Of a DNA stretch of 64,000 nucleotides, positions 11,762 to 23,130 are shown piece by piece. The position numbers were made by a program, and so were the translations under genes. This DNA is from Morinoia aosen (taxonomy: Eukaryota > Arthropoda > Malacostraca > Amphipoda > Talitridae): assembly GCA_030386875.1 (NCBI GenBank), contig CM059568.1, forward strand, positions 12,448,316-12,512,315. The letters run 5' to 3'. The notes under the pieces were generated by a model that was given only the letters and a program-made list of their open reading frames with translations, did no database searches and was not told the DNA's origin. The stretch's first letter is position 1; every line of letters starts with the position of its first letter.

Positions 11762-13341
11762 TTTACGAGTATTTACCGTGACCATAATCCGCGCATGATT
11801 GAGTGTTTTGTCTTAAGGGTTATTTCTTAGAAATTGAGTAATTTACCAGAAAAATTTCTGTTAGAAATAAATAATCATGCAGCATGATTAAAGACGTGAA
11901 AAACGATAAAAATGTAAAGATAAACCTTGGAAAATAAAAATACACCTTAAAATTTGGACGCAAACCTACATTTACACTAAAGTATGAATGTGTATCATTC
12001 AAGTTTCTCGACTTTATCAATAATAATAATCGGTATAGTGTATGTTCAAACATGCGATTTGAAATACATTGTCAGCCACACATAGTTAGCAAAACCATGT
12101 CCATGTATAAATTGATGCAGTTGTAGCATAGTTGGGTACTTTAGGGCTCTGTAAATAGACATAAAAGGTATACTGTATCGTTGTGAACAGAAGTGTTCAA
12201 GGCTCCACAACTATGTAATTCCTTCCGTCTCAGAGCTTTCAAAGCTACCAATGTCATCTCTGCTTGAAAGATAAAGAGAGTCACAATTTCATCTCCACAG
12301 CCTAATTTTATCGGTCAATGAAATTTATTATAGCCGCAACATTTGGTTTTAATATTGACATTTAGGTGTTATATTAAAAGCATACTTTCAGGATATCTTT
12401 TGGAGAGATATGTTTTGATAACTCAGAAGTTTGATGACGAATTGAATACGAAATTGGTGACATTTATTAGGTCATTTAGCTACGGAGAAGTGCATGAGGA
12501 AAACTTGAGAGTTTCATAAAATGTTAATAGTCATGAGTTTCAAATTGAAGCAGAACGTGGTTGCAGAGCTGCTTTGCTGCTATTCCGTCGCACAATAACA
12601 TTACGCAATGTCAGACCCACTCAACCCAGAGCCGACAAAATTTTTTTTTTTGCATCACTTCATTGCAGAAGATGATAAAATATGAAAATTAGAAAAAAAT
12701 TTTCCTGTTATCTGATTAGCTTTATTTTCATGGAATGATATGCGTAATAATTTTCTGGATTTCTCATCTCTGTTTCACTCATTACACATATAGTACCTCC
12801 GTAAAAAAAAGTTCTCAAGAGCTCGTTTGAATAAAACACACAATGCACATTTCTACGAGACGGTCAAAATCATCTAATCCATCATTCTCAACCATTGACT
12901 AAAGGATAACATCCAAATTAAAAATCCTACTCAGGATATAGGGGTTCAGGTGAAGATCAGTTTTATATTTTCTCGGATCAAGCTTCCGATTCCAGGAATT
13001 TCTTTTTATCCTTGCCACAACTTCGCGGAAGTGATATAAATTGGATGAATACACTCTGTAATATTCAAATAACGACCCAACAAGCCTAGAGTACACCCAG
13101 TCTCTAAAACAGAAAATGAGGTGACTTCCTCGCATGTGTTCAGTATTGAAGAATTCCTGCGCTGTACTTTCAGTCCAGCATTTGGGAGCTCAAACTTCAG
13201 AGTCACATTAATCACTGTAATAGTCTCGTTTACTACGAGTGTAATGGGTGAGTTTCAGTTTAACTCAGCCGTCGCACGAAAGCTAAGTCTTCGGGGCTCT
13301 AAGTGACAGCGCTGGTCAAACGCTGTTAAAACGACTCGTTT
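11762..13341. other. No recognisable gene
   Basis: AT-rich unique sequence with a poly-T run near 12,643. Short overlapping frames at 12,899-13,306 on both strands have no known motif. Confidence 0.6.
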
Positions 13342-13560
13342 TAGGCGGCGTTTTTTGCATAGCGTTCCTCACATGACTTTGCTATCCAGTCGTGACTTAC
13401 TACTTTTTTTAATTAAATGATATTCAGGAGTATGAAAATGATGAACGATTCGCTTTGCTCAGCCATAGGCGGCGTTTTTTGCTTAGCATTCTTCACATGA
13501 CCTCGCTATACTTATCCAACCTTGATTTACTACTTTTTTTTAATTAAATGATACTTGAGA
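13342..13560 (+). repeat. Tandem duplication of ~95-bp segment, offset 124 bp
   Basis: Sequence starting TAGGCGGCGTTTTTTGC at about 13,342 recurs at about 13,466. Both copies end in the stretch ACTACTTTTTTT, AATTAAATGATA. Copies have diverged by substitutions and a small indel. Confidence 0.85.
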
Positions 13561-14550
13561 TTGGAGGAATGATGGCTTAGAGATCGTATATAAACAAACT
13601 GCGCTTCCAAAACAAGCCTGCATACACTGAAATGTATCTTAATTCTTTCATGGGAGTGGAATGATTTAAAAGCCTAAACATTTGCTTATAATCTACTGCA
13701 GAAGAGTCTTCATCAAGAGTGATTCTTCAAGTGAACAGAAGTGTTTTATTTCTTTGAACCATGGATGGAAAATTTCTAGCTTTCATTTAAAATTACAGGT
13801 TATTCGAGACAGTTTGAATGAATTAAAAATCAATTTGAATGAATGCTGATCTGAAATGATAAACTGTTTAAAACACACTGAATTTAATTAAACGTATTTA
13901 CTTTTATCTCAGTAATTCTATGCAAGCGTTATAGCTTAAATTACGTTTTAAATATAAGAATTTTTTTATTAACATAGTACATTGTGTTTAAAAGTATTAT
14001 CCGCTGTTCACTGCCGATGCACGTGCTAGCTAGCACTTAATATTCATATTCATGATGAACTTCGTAAAAACACAAAACTCTTAATTAAGCATCGTCGCAC
14101 TTGGCACTGCTCATATTCGGAGCATTACGGTTGTGAGACGAATCTTGCGAGGGTAACATTTACTATCTTTCAAATATTCCCTTCTAATTCAAAATTCATT
14201 TCGTAAAAGCGAGCATTAATGAAAGGAAAAAAGTAATGTAATTTTTTAACATGATTTTTGAAATTTGTGATGCAGCGAACGCTTCACGAGGCGCTATCAT
14301 TGGAACAACTGAAGCTGAGATTGCGGTGGCTCGTTTGCACGGTGTGGAGGGTTATTGTTGAGCATCACAAAGCGTCTCCTAGCCTCCTAACTTCGACCAA
14401 CCAGAGTTTCTGAAGTTACGTTCATATTTCTCACTCAAATAAAGATTAAATTCCGTGGAAATAAAAGGACTAGCTCACTGTAAAGAACACGAACTATTTA
14501 TAGCTCAGAGGAATGTTCAGATTGTGTATAAATTTGGATATGATATATTT
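13561..14550. other. No recognisable gene
   Basis: AT-rich unique sequence with no feature I can support. Confidence 0.6.
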
Positions 14551-14578
14551 ATATTTGGGTTAAATCTAACCCAAATAT
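14551..14578. repeat. Perfect inverted repeat, 12-bp arms, 4-bp loop
   Basis: ATATTTGGGTTA, then AATC, then TAACCCAAATAT: the arms are exact reverse complements. A third half-site, TTTGGGTTAG, follows at 14,581. Confidence 0.85.
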
Positions 14579-14696
14579 TCTTTGGGTTAGAACTTGAAAG
14601 TTTCAGGTGGTGTTTAGCGTCTTGAAGACCAGTTGTTAAAACATTCGTCGTCGTAGTGGTGCGGCTGGCATCTTAAGTTATTTGAAAAAGAATTAA

Positions 14697-14912
14697 CTAC
14701 GCTTCTTGTTGTAGCTCATAGCGAAGCTAAGTCGACTTAAAAGAACTTAAGCTGTACGCTACGTCCACGTAAATTAATTAAAAATTCATTGTTTAAAAAT
14801 CGAAACTACACTTCTTACTGTAGCTCATAGCGGAGCAAAGTCGACTTTAAAGAACTTAAGCTGCACGATACGACTACGTAAATTGTTTGAAAATTCATTG
14901 TTTGAAAATCGA
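14697..14912 (+). repeat. Tandem duplication, offset 109 bp
   Basis: Segments containing GTAGCTCATAGCG, AAGTCGACTT and AAGAACTTAAGCTG occur at 14,711 and again at 14,820. Both are followed by ACGTAAATT and AAAATTCATTGTTT, at high identity. Confidence 0.88.
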
Positions 14913-15087
14913 GCCCTTGGTTAACGGGCTTCGGATTCAGGAAGTTCCGTGTACCTCGAAGTCGATGATGAGGCCGAGACCAAACCGAGCAATTGGAGTT
15001 CATTTGGCCTGGCAAACTTATCTGACCAGGAAGCGATGTCGAGCTCTCGGGTCATCGTATGGGCTTCCAATTACAGGCCTCTGGAAA

Positions 15088-15288
15088 AGACTTATTTCAG
15101 AAAATAGTTTGGAGTTGAAATGAATTTTATATTTCTCTGATTAAAGGTGTCAGAACAATACAGAAATTGAACTCGCAGACGCGTTACAAATAGAGACGTA
15201 CTTCAGAAAGTAGTCTGGCGTTGGAATGAATTTTTATAAATTTCTGATTAAAGGTCTAAAAAAAATAAAGAATTTGAAATCGATTGGA
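15088..15288 (+). repeat. Tandem duplication, offset 107 bp
   Basis: A segment with TTTCAGAAAATAGTTTGG, GAATGAATTTTATA-like words and CTGATTAAAGGT is repeated once, the second copy starting at about 15,197. Confidence 0.82.
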
Positions 15289-17375
15289 ACCAACAAAATG
15301 TGTCATTACGACACGCGAATAGAATTTTTTAATGCTCAATACATATTTTCTCACCCGAGAATTTTCTTCAATATCGAACAATATTTGGTTGCGTCTTTTT
15401 CTGATGTTCTTTACAAAAGTACGGCTTTCCATGAATAAAATACACGACCTTTCATCAAAACTCCCCCGCACGAATGAGGCGGCAGAGCTCGATAGAATGC
15501 TGCGAAAACCAGATAGATTTAAAATTCGGGTTTTAAATTTATAACAGATATTAAAGTGAAAGAAAGAGGTAAACAGTTCTCGCGAGATTTAGAGCGTGAA
15601 GTGAAACATTAATATTGCTAAGGGTGATTACAAAAAACCGTGAAAAAGATTGCAACTCCGTAAATTGTACTTATAAAAATGAAGTGCATCAAAGAAGCCG
15701 CAATGAAGCTCTCATCTTGGAAATTATCAAAGCGAAAGAGAAACTCTGCTAGCGATTTGTTGCCGCGCTGCGTTCAATTGGAGCAATCTCCTTCTGAAGC
15801 CTCACATTTTAATGGAACTATAATTGGACTCAGCAAAAGCAGGCTATTTGTGTCGCTTTTCTACTTAATGTTATAGATTGTGCTGCTTTTTCAATCAATG
15901 CGCATTCACTGCCTTTCCGTCAATGAGCTACGCCATCTGAAATAAATGCTGCGGAACTGGGTGTGAGAACGTTCCAGTTCCAGTGATAACTTTGTCCTTG
16001 AAACATTAGTGTAGAGTTCCAGTGTTTTTTCAAACCTTGAGTGTCAATGAAAGTATTCGCATCGCAAGCTGCATTGTGACTCAAAATATTGTGGATTTTA
16101 GCCTTGCTCGGTGTGACTCCTATTTTTTTCAATCTTGATTATGTCCGGTAAAAATATTTTTATAAACCTTGCATCTAAGTTCGTTTTAGGTATAAGAATG
16201 GGATGAATATTGACAGACGTCATATAGTTTAAGTAAGCTCTACCTGACTCCACCTTTGGGACGAGGGCTGGAAACATGGGGGGAAACTGAATCAAAACTG
16301 TCGCAGGCATATTTGTTATTTTCACTTCTTCTCTAATCCAATTTCAAATTTAGTAAATCCAATTTCCGATTTTGTATAAGTAAAATCCTTCTAAACGCTC
16401 AACGAAATCAAAGTCTACCATAATCTAATCTATCTTAAGCTTACAATATCATCACAGAAATTAATCAAAGGGATCAGAGATAAGAGCGTACCCATTGTTC
16501 ACTAACGACGATACCGTCTATTAAAGAATAAAACTCAACAAAAATTATGACCAAAATTAAACTGCATGAAAAAAGTTACAAAATTTTCCAACGACTTTTT
16601 CTCACAAATTTGTATAAAAATTTTGAAAACCATTATTCTAAGCATGGAATTAGATTTCTAAAAGCAGTATGCTTCTGAAAACAATATTTCCAGAAACAAA
16701 CAAACAAAAAACAACAACTGATCATCAGCTGCATTTTCATCGAACGAAATACATGTGAGACATCACATGACTTACATTGCAAAGTTCCTGTATTCAAATT
16801 GTATATTTGGGTATGGAAATACTCTACCAGAGGATACAGTAAGACAGAGATTAAATTTTCCTATGTATTCTGGTAATCACATGTTTGAAACAGAACGTAC
16901 TGTTTCAAAAATGGTCAAACGACTCATAATTTCATGAACACAGCCACGAGACAGGCCTAGACATTTTCTTTGAATAACATTCCCATTTCCGAAGCGCACA
17001 TCTCGGTACGCGTGCGACTGGAATTCCTGGGGCGATGCTAAGATTCTTATGACTATCGCCTCAAAATAGACGAGTCCCCAAATTTTTACGATGGGACCTT
17101 AGAATAAGTTTAGGGCTTTTACGCCTCTGTTGACCGGAACTCAATGAATTGTAGGTATAGCGTCTTTGATTGATCCCAGCTCTTTATATTTTGCTTCTCT
17201 GGATGTTGCTTGCACACAGGAAAGCTGATGAAAACAAGCTCTTCGGAGCGATTGATATCTGTTAAATTAACAATGATCTGAACGCAGACAAGAAGGTCCA
17301 GGTTAGTGAAATAAGTTAGGCCATAGATGTTCAAATCTATAAAGACATATGAGCAGCAAGAACCCAGCTGACCGG
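15289..17375. other. No recognisable gene
   Basis: Unique AT-rich sequence. Short overlapping frames at 15,226-15,876 and 15,920-16,325 carry no domain I know; I see no splice-site/frame combination that makes them convincing. Confidence 0.55.
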
Positions 17376-17507
17376 TGATATTACGGACCTCACAGAAGGC
17401 GAAAGATTACGAACCTCAGAGGAGACTAAAGATTACGAACCTCATAAAACGCTAAAGATTACGGACCTCATAAAGGACAAGATTACGGACCTCTTAAGCG
17501 ACTAAAT
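17376..17507 (+). repeat. Tandem array around GATTACGGACCTCA (5 units)
   Basis: GATTACGRACCTC occurs five times at about 25-31 bp spacing, joined by variable AAGGCGAAA, GAGACTAAA and AACGCTAAA linkers. Confidence 0.9.
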
Positions 17508-18302
17508 CTCTTCACGGAGAAGGTGTTTGGAATGCCGTGGGCACACAGCTCTGTAATTAAATTGCCTGCCTGAGGCACATTGCAACTTTTACAGCCTCTC
17601 TGCCTGAACGCTGTGAGCATTTCTGCAAATGTTCGAGTGAAATGTACCAGCATAAAATAAAATTTTGCTCTGATTAAAAAGCAAGAAAGTGTGTACGAAT
17701 GTTAGAAATTTGGAAAAATTATCCTTAGAAACATTGTAGCCCACATTGTCTATGAAAAAGCTAAAGAATAGTTTCATGGAATTTATTTGCAGCTTTTCCC
17801 GTTAAACTTGGATACCTGATCGGTAGTTTTTTGACTTAGATAAGTAATGGATTAAAAAATAAGGCCTTTGTGGTGAATGTCAGCCTGGAATTTTGAGTTC
17901 ACTCGTGTGTCGCGACGTACACGAAATACAGGTTTTAGTACTTAGAGACGATGGTTCATGGTCAGGACACTGAGATGACGATACATTCGTGTGACAGCTC
18001 AAATAATGCTCGCGTGATAACTCCATCAGTCAAAGGTATTTAATATTTTGCATTTAAAGAAAAGCATTTATCCACACAAAATTTACTTACACTCACATGA
18101 TGCTTGAATTTCAACTGCATGAAATTTTGAGAACTTCAAGACGGATGAATGAAATATTTTGTACACACACGTGTATGATGGTTTTCCATTTGCCTCGCCG
18201 ACTAAGATCTACAGAAAATAAACGAAAAAAAAGAACTACGAAAAAGATCAAATGAATGACAAAGCAAGAAAAAAAGTTAACTAAGAATGACAAAAAAAAA
18301 AC
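17508..18302. other. No recognisable gene
   Basis: AT-rich unique sequence. A minus-strand frame at 17,589-17,777 is Phe-rich by composition only. Confidence 0.55.
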
Positions 18303-18465
18303 AAAGCCGGGCAATTTGAACGACAAAAAACGACAAAGAGTGACAATTTGAAGGAAAAGAAATGACGAGGAGGGGCAATTTGAAGGACAAAAAACGAAAA
18401 AGGTTGACAATTTGAACGACAAAAATGCGATAAGGAGTGACGATTTGAACGACAGCAAACATTGA
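18303..18465 (+). repeat. Degenerate ~33-bp array around GACAATTTGAACGAC
   Basis: CAATTTGAASGACAAAAAACGA recurs five times with drift. On the minus strand it produces Phe/Leu/Ser-rich frames (SFKLP and QIVTP repeats), which are repeat artefacts. Confidence 0.85.
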
Positions 18466-18772
18466 AAAGTGCGATTGTAAAACGACTGTCCTCTTTCAAG
18501 TACCCCTCACGCAGCCCCCACCCTCTCCACAGCCCACAACACACCATGGCGTGCGGATAAACCGACTTCCACACACTACCGAAGGGCCCGTGAGTTGCTC
18601 TTGGTTTGGTCGCTTTACGTGGGAAAGCGCAAAGCCTAATAGTTCCGTGAGGTATTTTGATATACTGGAAATGATTTGAGCCTGAAAGCATCTAAATAAA
18701 TGATTTTTTCACTTGGTGATCTCTGGCGTATGTTTGGCATATTCAACAGCTGCATTGGAAGCCCCTGATGCT
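18466..18772. other. Small GC-richer patch, no gene
   Basis: CCCCTCACGCAGCCCCCACC-type sequence near 18,500-18,620 stands out from the AT-rich background but carries no recognisable coding or promoter pattern. Confidence 0.45.
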
Positions 18773-18988
18773 GCATTAGTCACTGACGTTGGCTTAGGAA
18801 AACACAAATGCCTTGTAATTAATACGTCTATTAGTAACTTTTTCGTATGTGCGCATTAGAGAAATCTTTCTTGTGTTAGGCATTAGTCACTACCATTGAC
18901 TTGGGAAAACACAAATACCTTGTGATTACTTCGCCTATTCAGTAACTTTTTTGGATATGAGCATTAGTGAAATCTTTCAAGTGTTAGG
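18773..18988 (+). repeat. Tandem duplication, offset 107 bp
   Basis: The segment GCATTAGTCACTGACGTTGG at 18,773 recurs as GCATTAGTCACTACCATTGA at 18,880. Shared blocks through each copy include GGAAAACACAAAT, CAGTAACTTTTT-like words and GAAATCTTTC. Confidence 0.88.
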
Positions 18989-21900
18989 TGAGCATTACAA
19001 CGCGTAGGTTAACCATCTGGGGTTGGTTGCATGTACGGTTTTTTGTGAAGAAATTCTTTTCGACAAATTAAGATCAGGCGACTATAAATAGTAATTCAAA
19101 ATTTATTGTTCTTTCAAATGACGGTGTATGTCGAGGCTCTTAAATAATGTTACGTAATAGAGCATTCGTTGATGATAGGAAAAATTTACTAGTGCACACT
19201 GTCATTAACTTTGGAACGTTGGAGCATTCAAAAACTGATTAGCCGTGGTTTTTGCGCAGCTCAGCTTGGTGGAGAAAATCGTGACAGCCATTTTTTTGAC
19301 GAAAATTTCACTCTATTTACGAGAGCTATAGACCGGATAGTCGTGCAGGTTAGAAGTTTTGACCGTGGTTAGGTCACGTGTGTCAGAAAAGAAAACGCTA
19401 TACTATCGAATTTTGCGTTTGAATTAAATAATGTGAAAAATTTTGGTTCATTCGCGAATAATTTTTTTCTGATTCATATTTTTGTACATTGAGTTTCACT
19501 CCCGACGATCAGCGCAGTTGAAATGCGGAATGATACTTACGCACATTGGATTTTTTTACGGGGCTGTTAAATATCTGATTGACATTTGCCCATTGACATT
19601 TGATGCAAAGGCCTACTTAAATATTGAATGAATAAAACTGTCATTTGTATCATAGAAAAAAGTGAAAAAATTACATTTACTGAGCGTGCGGCAACATATC
19701 ATGGTATAAATAATTTCCAAAAAGTTATAAGGCAGCTCTGTGAAAAGACTACGTCACTAAAAATTAACCTTCCCAATTTTAAAAGTCCTGACGTTTTGTT
19801 TTTTGGTTATTTGCAAAATAAAAGGCCCAAATGCGTTTTCTGAAAACTTATAGTTTATACATTTTTCCTATTACTTCAAGGTCTGGAACGATATCCGCAA
19901 CTATCAACACATGCAAAATTGATGACTAGGTCACCAGCTGTTCATACCCAGGCGTTGAAAAGAAAATTTTTGATGATGCTAAGACACAGTTTACTTTAAC
20001 CGCTCGGTTGCTTGAATCAGGAATTACTAGGAAAATGACAGCAAGCAGCCTAACAAAATTAAGAGTCATAAGCATTTTGCAGGTTGCCTACCGCTCTATC
20101 CTGTACCGACAAATCTCCAAACGCTTATTTTTTTTTGTTTTGTGTTCAAAAGCGGTACACTCAATATATTTACGATCTTCAATACAATAAGAATCGTGAA
20201 TTTTCAGTACTGAAATATAGTTATGCTCCAGCTCACTCACTGAAGTATAATATATTCGTACCGTGTTTGAAATACATGCTGCACTAAAGGCGATAAATAA
20301 TTTTGAAATTAATTTTATTCCCATCACTTGTAAGCTGTGTCGCTGTAGATGAAAAAATCAAACTTTTAAAAACTTTTGAAATATTGCTCGCTTAGTAGTC
20401 TGCTTTTTCCTCAACAATATTTGTTCCTGTGCACCCAAAAACTTGAAAGTTATATTCATTTGTGAAAATTCTTCTCGGAGCGTGATAATTTTATTTTTAG
20501 TCATACGACTTTTTATATCTGAACATAGAGCAGACTTTTTGTTTAGAGAGACCAAATCGCTGCAACGAGCTCAGATTGGCTATTTTAAACAATTTGTAAG
20601 GTGCACAACACTGGGTGTGAGCTTAGATTTCTTACTGTAGATAATTTATGAAGTGCACTACACTTAGAACCGCAGGTCTATGTTCAGAACCCCACAACTT
20701 CAGAGAGGTGAGACGAGCGCTGCTAGCGAGAGAGGCCGAGCAGTTGAGTGGTACCAGAGAGGAGACGGATGGTTCTCTTGATGGACAGTCTGTTTCCGGA
20801 ACAAAGAAAGCTCCTGTTGCCTCGTATAAATAAGAAAATTCATCTCAGGTGTTTGCCAAAAGTATTTAGATTGTTGAGTGTGAAAGTCTAAAGCTGGCAG
20901 TTGTAACAGTGACAGGGTGGGGGTAAGGAAACTATACGGGACTGTAGCGAAGACTTAGATGACTGGACGACAATTAGGCCGCATATATTATTACATGTAG
21001 ACCTAGGGGAAAGTACTGAAGAATATTTGGATAAAAATTTATTTTATTGCATTTTCAAGAGAGGAGGGTAGAGGGGTCAGAAGTACTTAGGTGCTATGGT
21101 AGCACTGTCAGAGCCAAACTCCATATTTGGTGGAAGTATAGGAATAGAATAATAAAGATAACTCACAGAAGTGCTTATTAAAATAATTGATAAATCAAAA
21201 GTGGAGACGAGAAAATGATAGGTTTTGATTTAAATGACTAGTGTGAAAATCAGAGCTCTCATAGACTCATTCTTAATTGCGTAATTAAAAATTATTTTTC
21301 TCAAGTATAATAATTCAATGCTCATTAACTTCTATTTTCCATATAGCCTCGACATTTATCGTACAGTTCATAAATCAGAAAATGTAGGTAGGAGCGTTTC
21401 AAGGGAACTGAAAGTGAAGGATCGTCCAATCCAAATGCTTCTGCTGCTCCCCATACAACACGGCGGTCACTGACTATTCAACGCTCGGCTGAAATTATTA
21501 ACATAAGTTTCAGTATGGCACTCAGTGTTGTGGGAACTTAAATGGCGGGCGTACGAGTTTTGTCAAAACAGACATTTGCTGCTTGAATTACGAAAATTGT
21601 ACTAGTAGGGTATTTTTAAGAGAAGTTCCATGAGTAGCTATAATTACATCTAGATCTTCTGGTCATTTTGAAACTTTAACGTTATTATAGTTATTATAGT
21701 GAAATAGGCACATTGATAAAAATGGAAATCACGAATTGTTTCTAGTTTTAAGACGCGCGTTTTTTACCATATATTTTGATTTGAGACGGTTGTTTAACTC
21801 CTGAGTGACTGACATCAGAACAGAGAAAATTCTGCTCTGAGATTACCGTTGTAGTGAAAACTGTTAGCAATCTCTGAAGCGCAGCTCTGAAAAATTCCGG

Positions 21901-22964
21901 CGGATGCTGAAATTACGAAAATAATTTGTGATGGAATGATTTGGAGTTTACACTTCCACATCATCTCTGCTGCAAATGGGGTTAATGAGCTAATATTGCG
22001 ATTGTAAGGAAGTTATGATGACTCGGTATTTTGCTCATGTTCCAAATACACGTTAATTAGATTAACAAACACATTAATAGTGTCTTTGGTATCGAAAACA
22101 CAGCTTGTCATTCAATTAAGTTGAATAAATGGTTAAGTTTGGTTAGTTATACACAATTTATTGTTCTTAACCGATTTAATAGTATTATTTTCAATTAATT
22201 GGTGTGCTTTTTTGTAGAGTAGCAAGATTTTGCAGTAAGATTAATAAATTTAATTTTATTTGGAGTTTAATTACCAAATTGTTTAAATGAAATCATTAAT
22301 AAATTTTTTCTTCGGAGAGAAATTCAGTAGTCAATTCCAGGATTTAATTTATAATCATCATAGACCCAAAAGTATGTTATTATAAACGAGAGGTGAAGTT
22401 TAATACTAATTCAATGGACCGCATTCAATCCTAATGTTAATAACTCAATATTACTTTTTATTGAACCAAATCTGTTACATTGTGAAATAAAATCAAATAC
22501 AAATAGTGGAAGCATCTGCTAAATAACTTGGAATTTCTTCACACCTTGAGCCCTGGAGTAGTAAACGAGATAGTTAAATGTTGGGAAAAACCCCGTGGAT
22601 TTATTTGCACTTCGTTAAATGCTGCTCCTAAACCTGGCTTCACTAGCGATAGTTAAATTTCAGGTTCAAATACCGTAGAGTTTTGAGTTAGATTTGCTCT
22701 CATCTTTTGGCTGAGAATGTCTATTGAGATATCTTAGTGTATGCACGACGATATACAATACGATGAAGTACACGCAAAGTGAAACATGCAATTCAATCTT
22801 GAGTGTTTAGCACTTCAAGCCAAACGAGCAAGTCAAATAATTTTACTATTGAGGTTTACATTGTTCAGATCTATATAATACAGTAGATAACATTTCGAAA
22901 ACCGCAAAATCAACCAACTTAGAGCCCTGAAATTTGGCCAAAAAAATTATGTACCACTATGTAG
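18989..22964. other. About 4 kb without a supported gene
   Basis: AT-rich unique sequence with dense stops. A 61-codon frame at 20,648-20,833 lies in a slightly GC-richer patch and ends at a TATAAATA sequence (20,825-20,832), which could be a TATA box, but nothing downstream supports a gene. Short frames at 19,628-19,843 and 20,008-20,640 show no domain. Confidence 0.55.
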
Positions 22965-23130
22965 TGCACACGCCCGTCAAAAATGAGGAACGTGTACATT
23001 TTCTTCATAATTTCATTCCAGATGGGAATGAAAAACAAAGATATCCATCCTAATAGTACCCACGATAAAAATACTTTTCGTACTTGTACACTGGTGAAGC
23101 TCGTATCACAGATACGGTCATTAAGCATCC
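22965..23130 (-). repeat. Dispersed repeat, copy A (unclassified)
   Basis: This segment, read on the minus strand, matches the plus strand at 40,012-40,178. Shared words, 5' to 3' on the minus strand: GGATGCTTAATGACCGTATC, TGTGATACGA, CACNAGTGYACAAGTAC, GGATGGATATMTTTGTTT and TCATTTTTGACGGGC. It contains the short palindrome GTATCtgtGATAC. It is probably a fragment of a mobile element, but no inverted ends or coding domain allow a class assignment. Confidence 0.75.

Noticed and set aside
20825-20832. TATAAATA as a core promoter
   Set aside because: An isolated match in AT-rich DNA. Downstream sequence has no initiator at a fitting distance and no open frame.
22660-22690. tRNA-like T-loop word (GGTTCAAATAC)
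   Set aside because: No matching acceptor stem, anticodon arm or B-box/A-box spacing could be found around it. No tRNA or rRNA is supported anywhere in the window.
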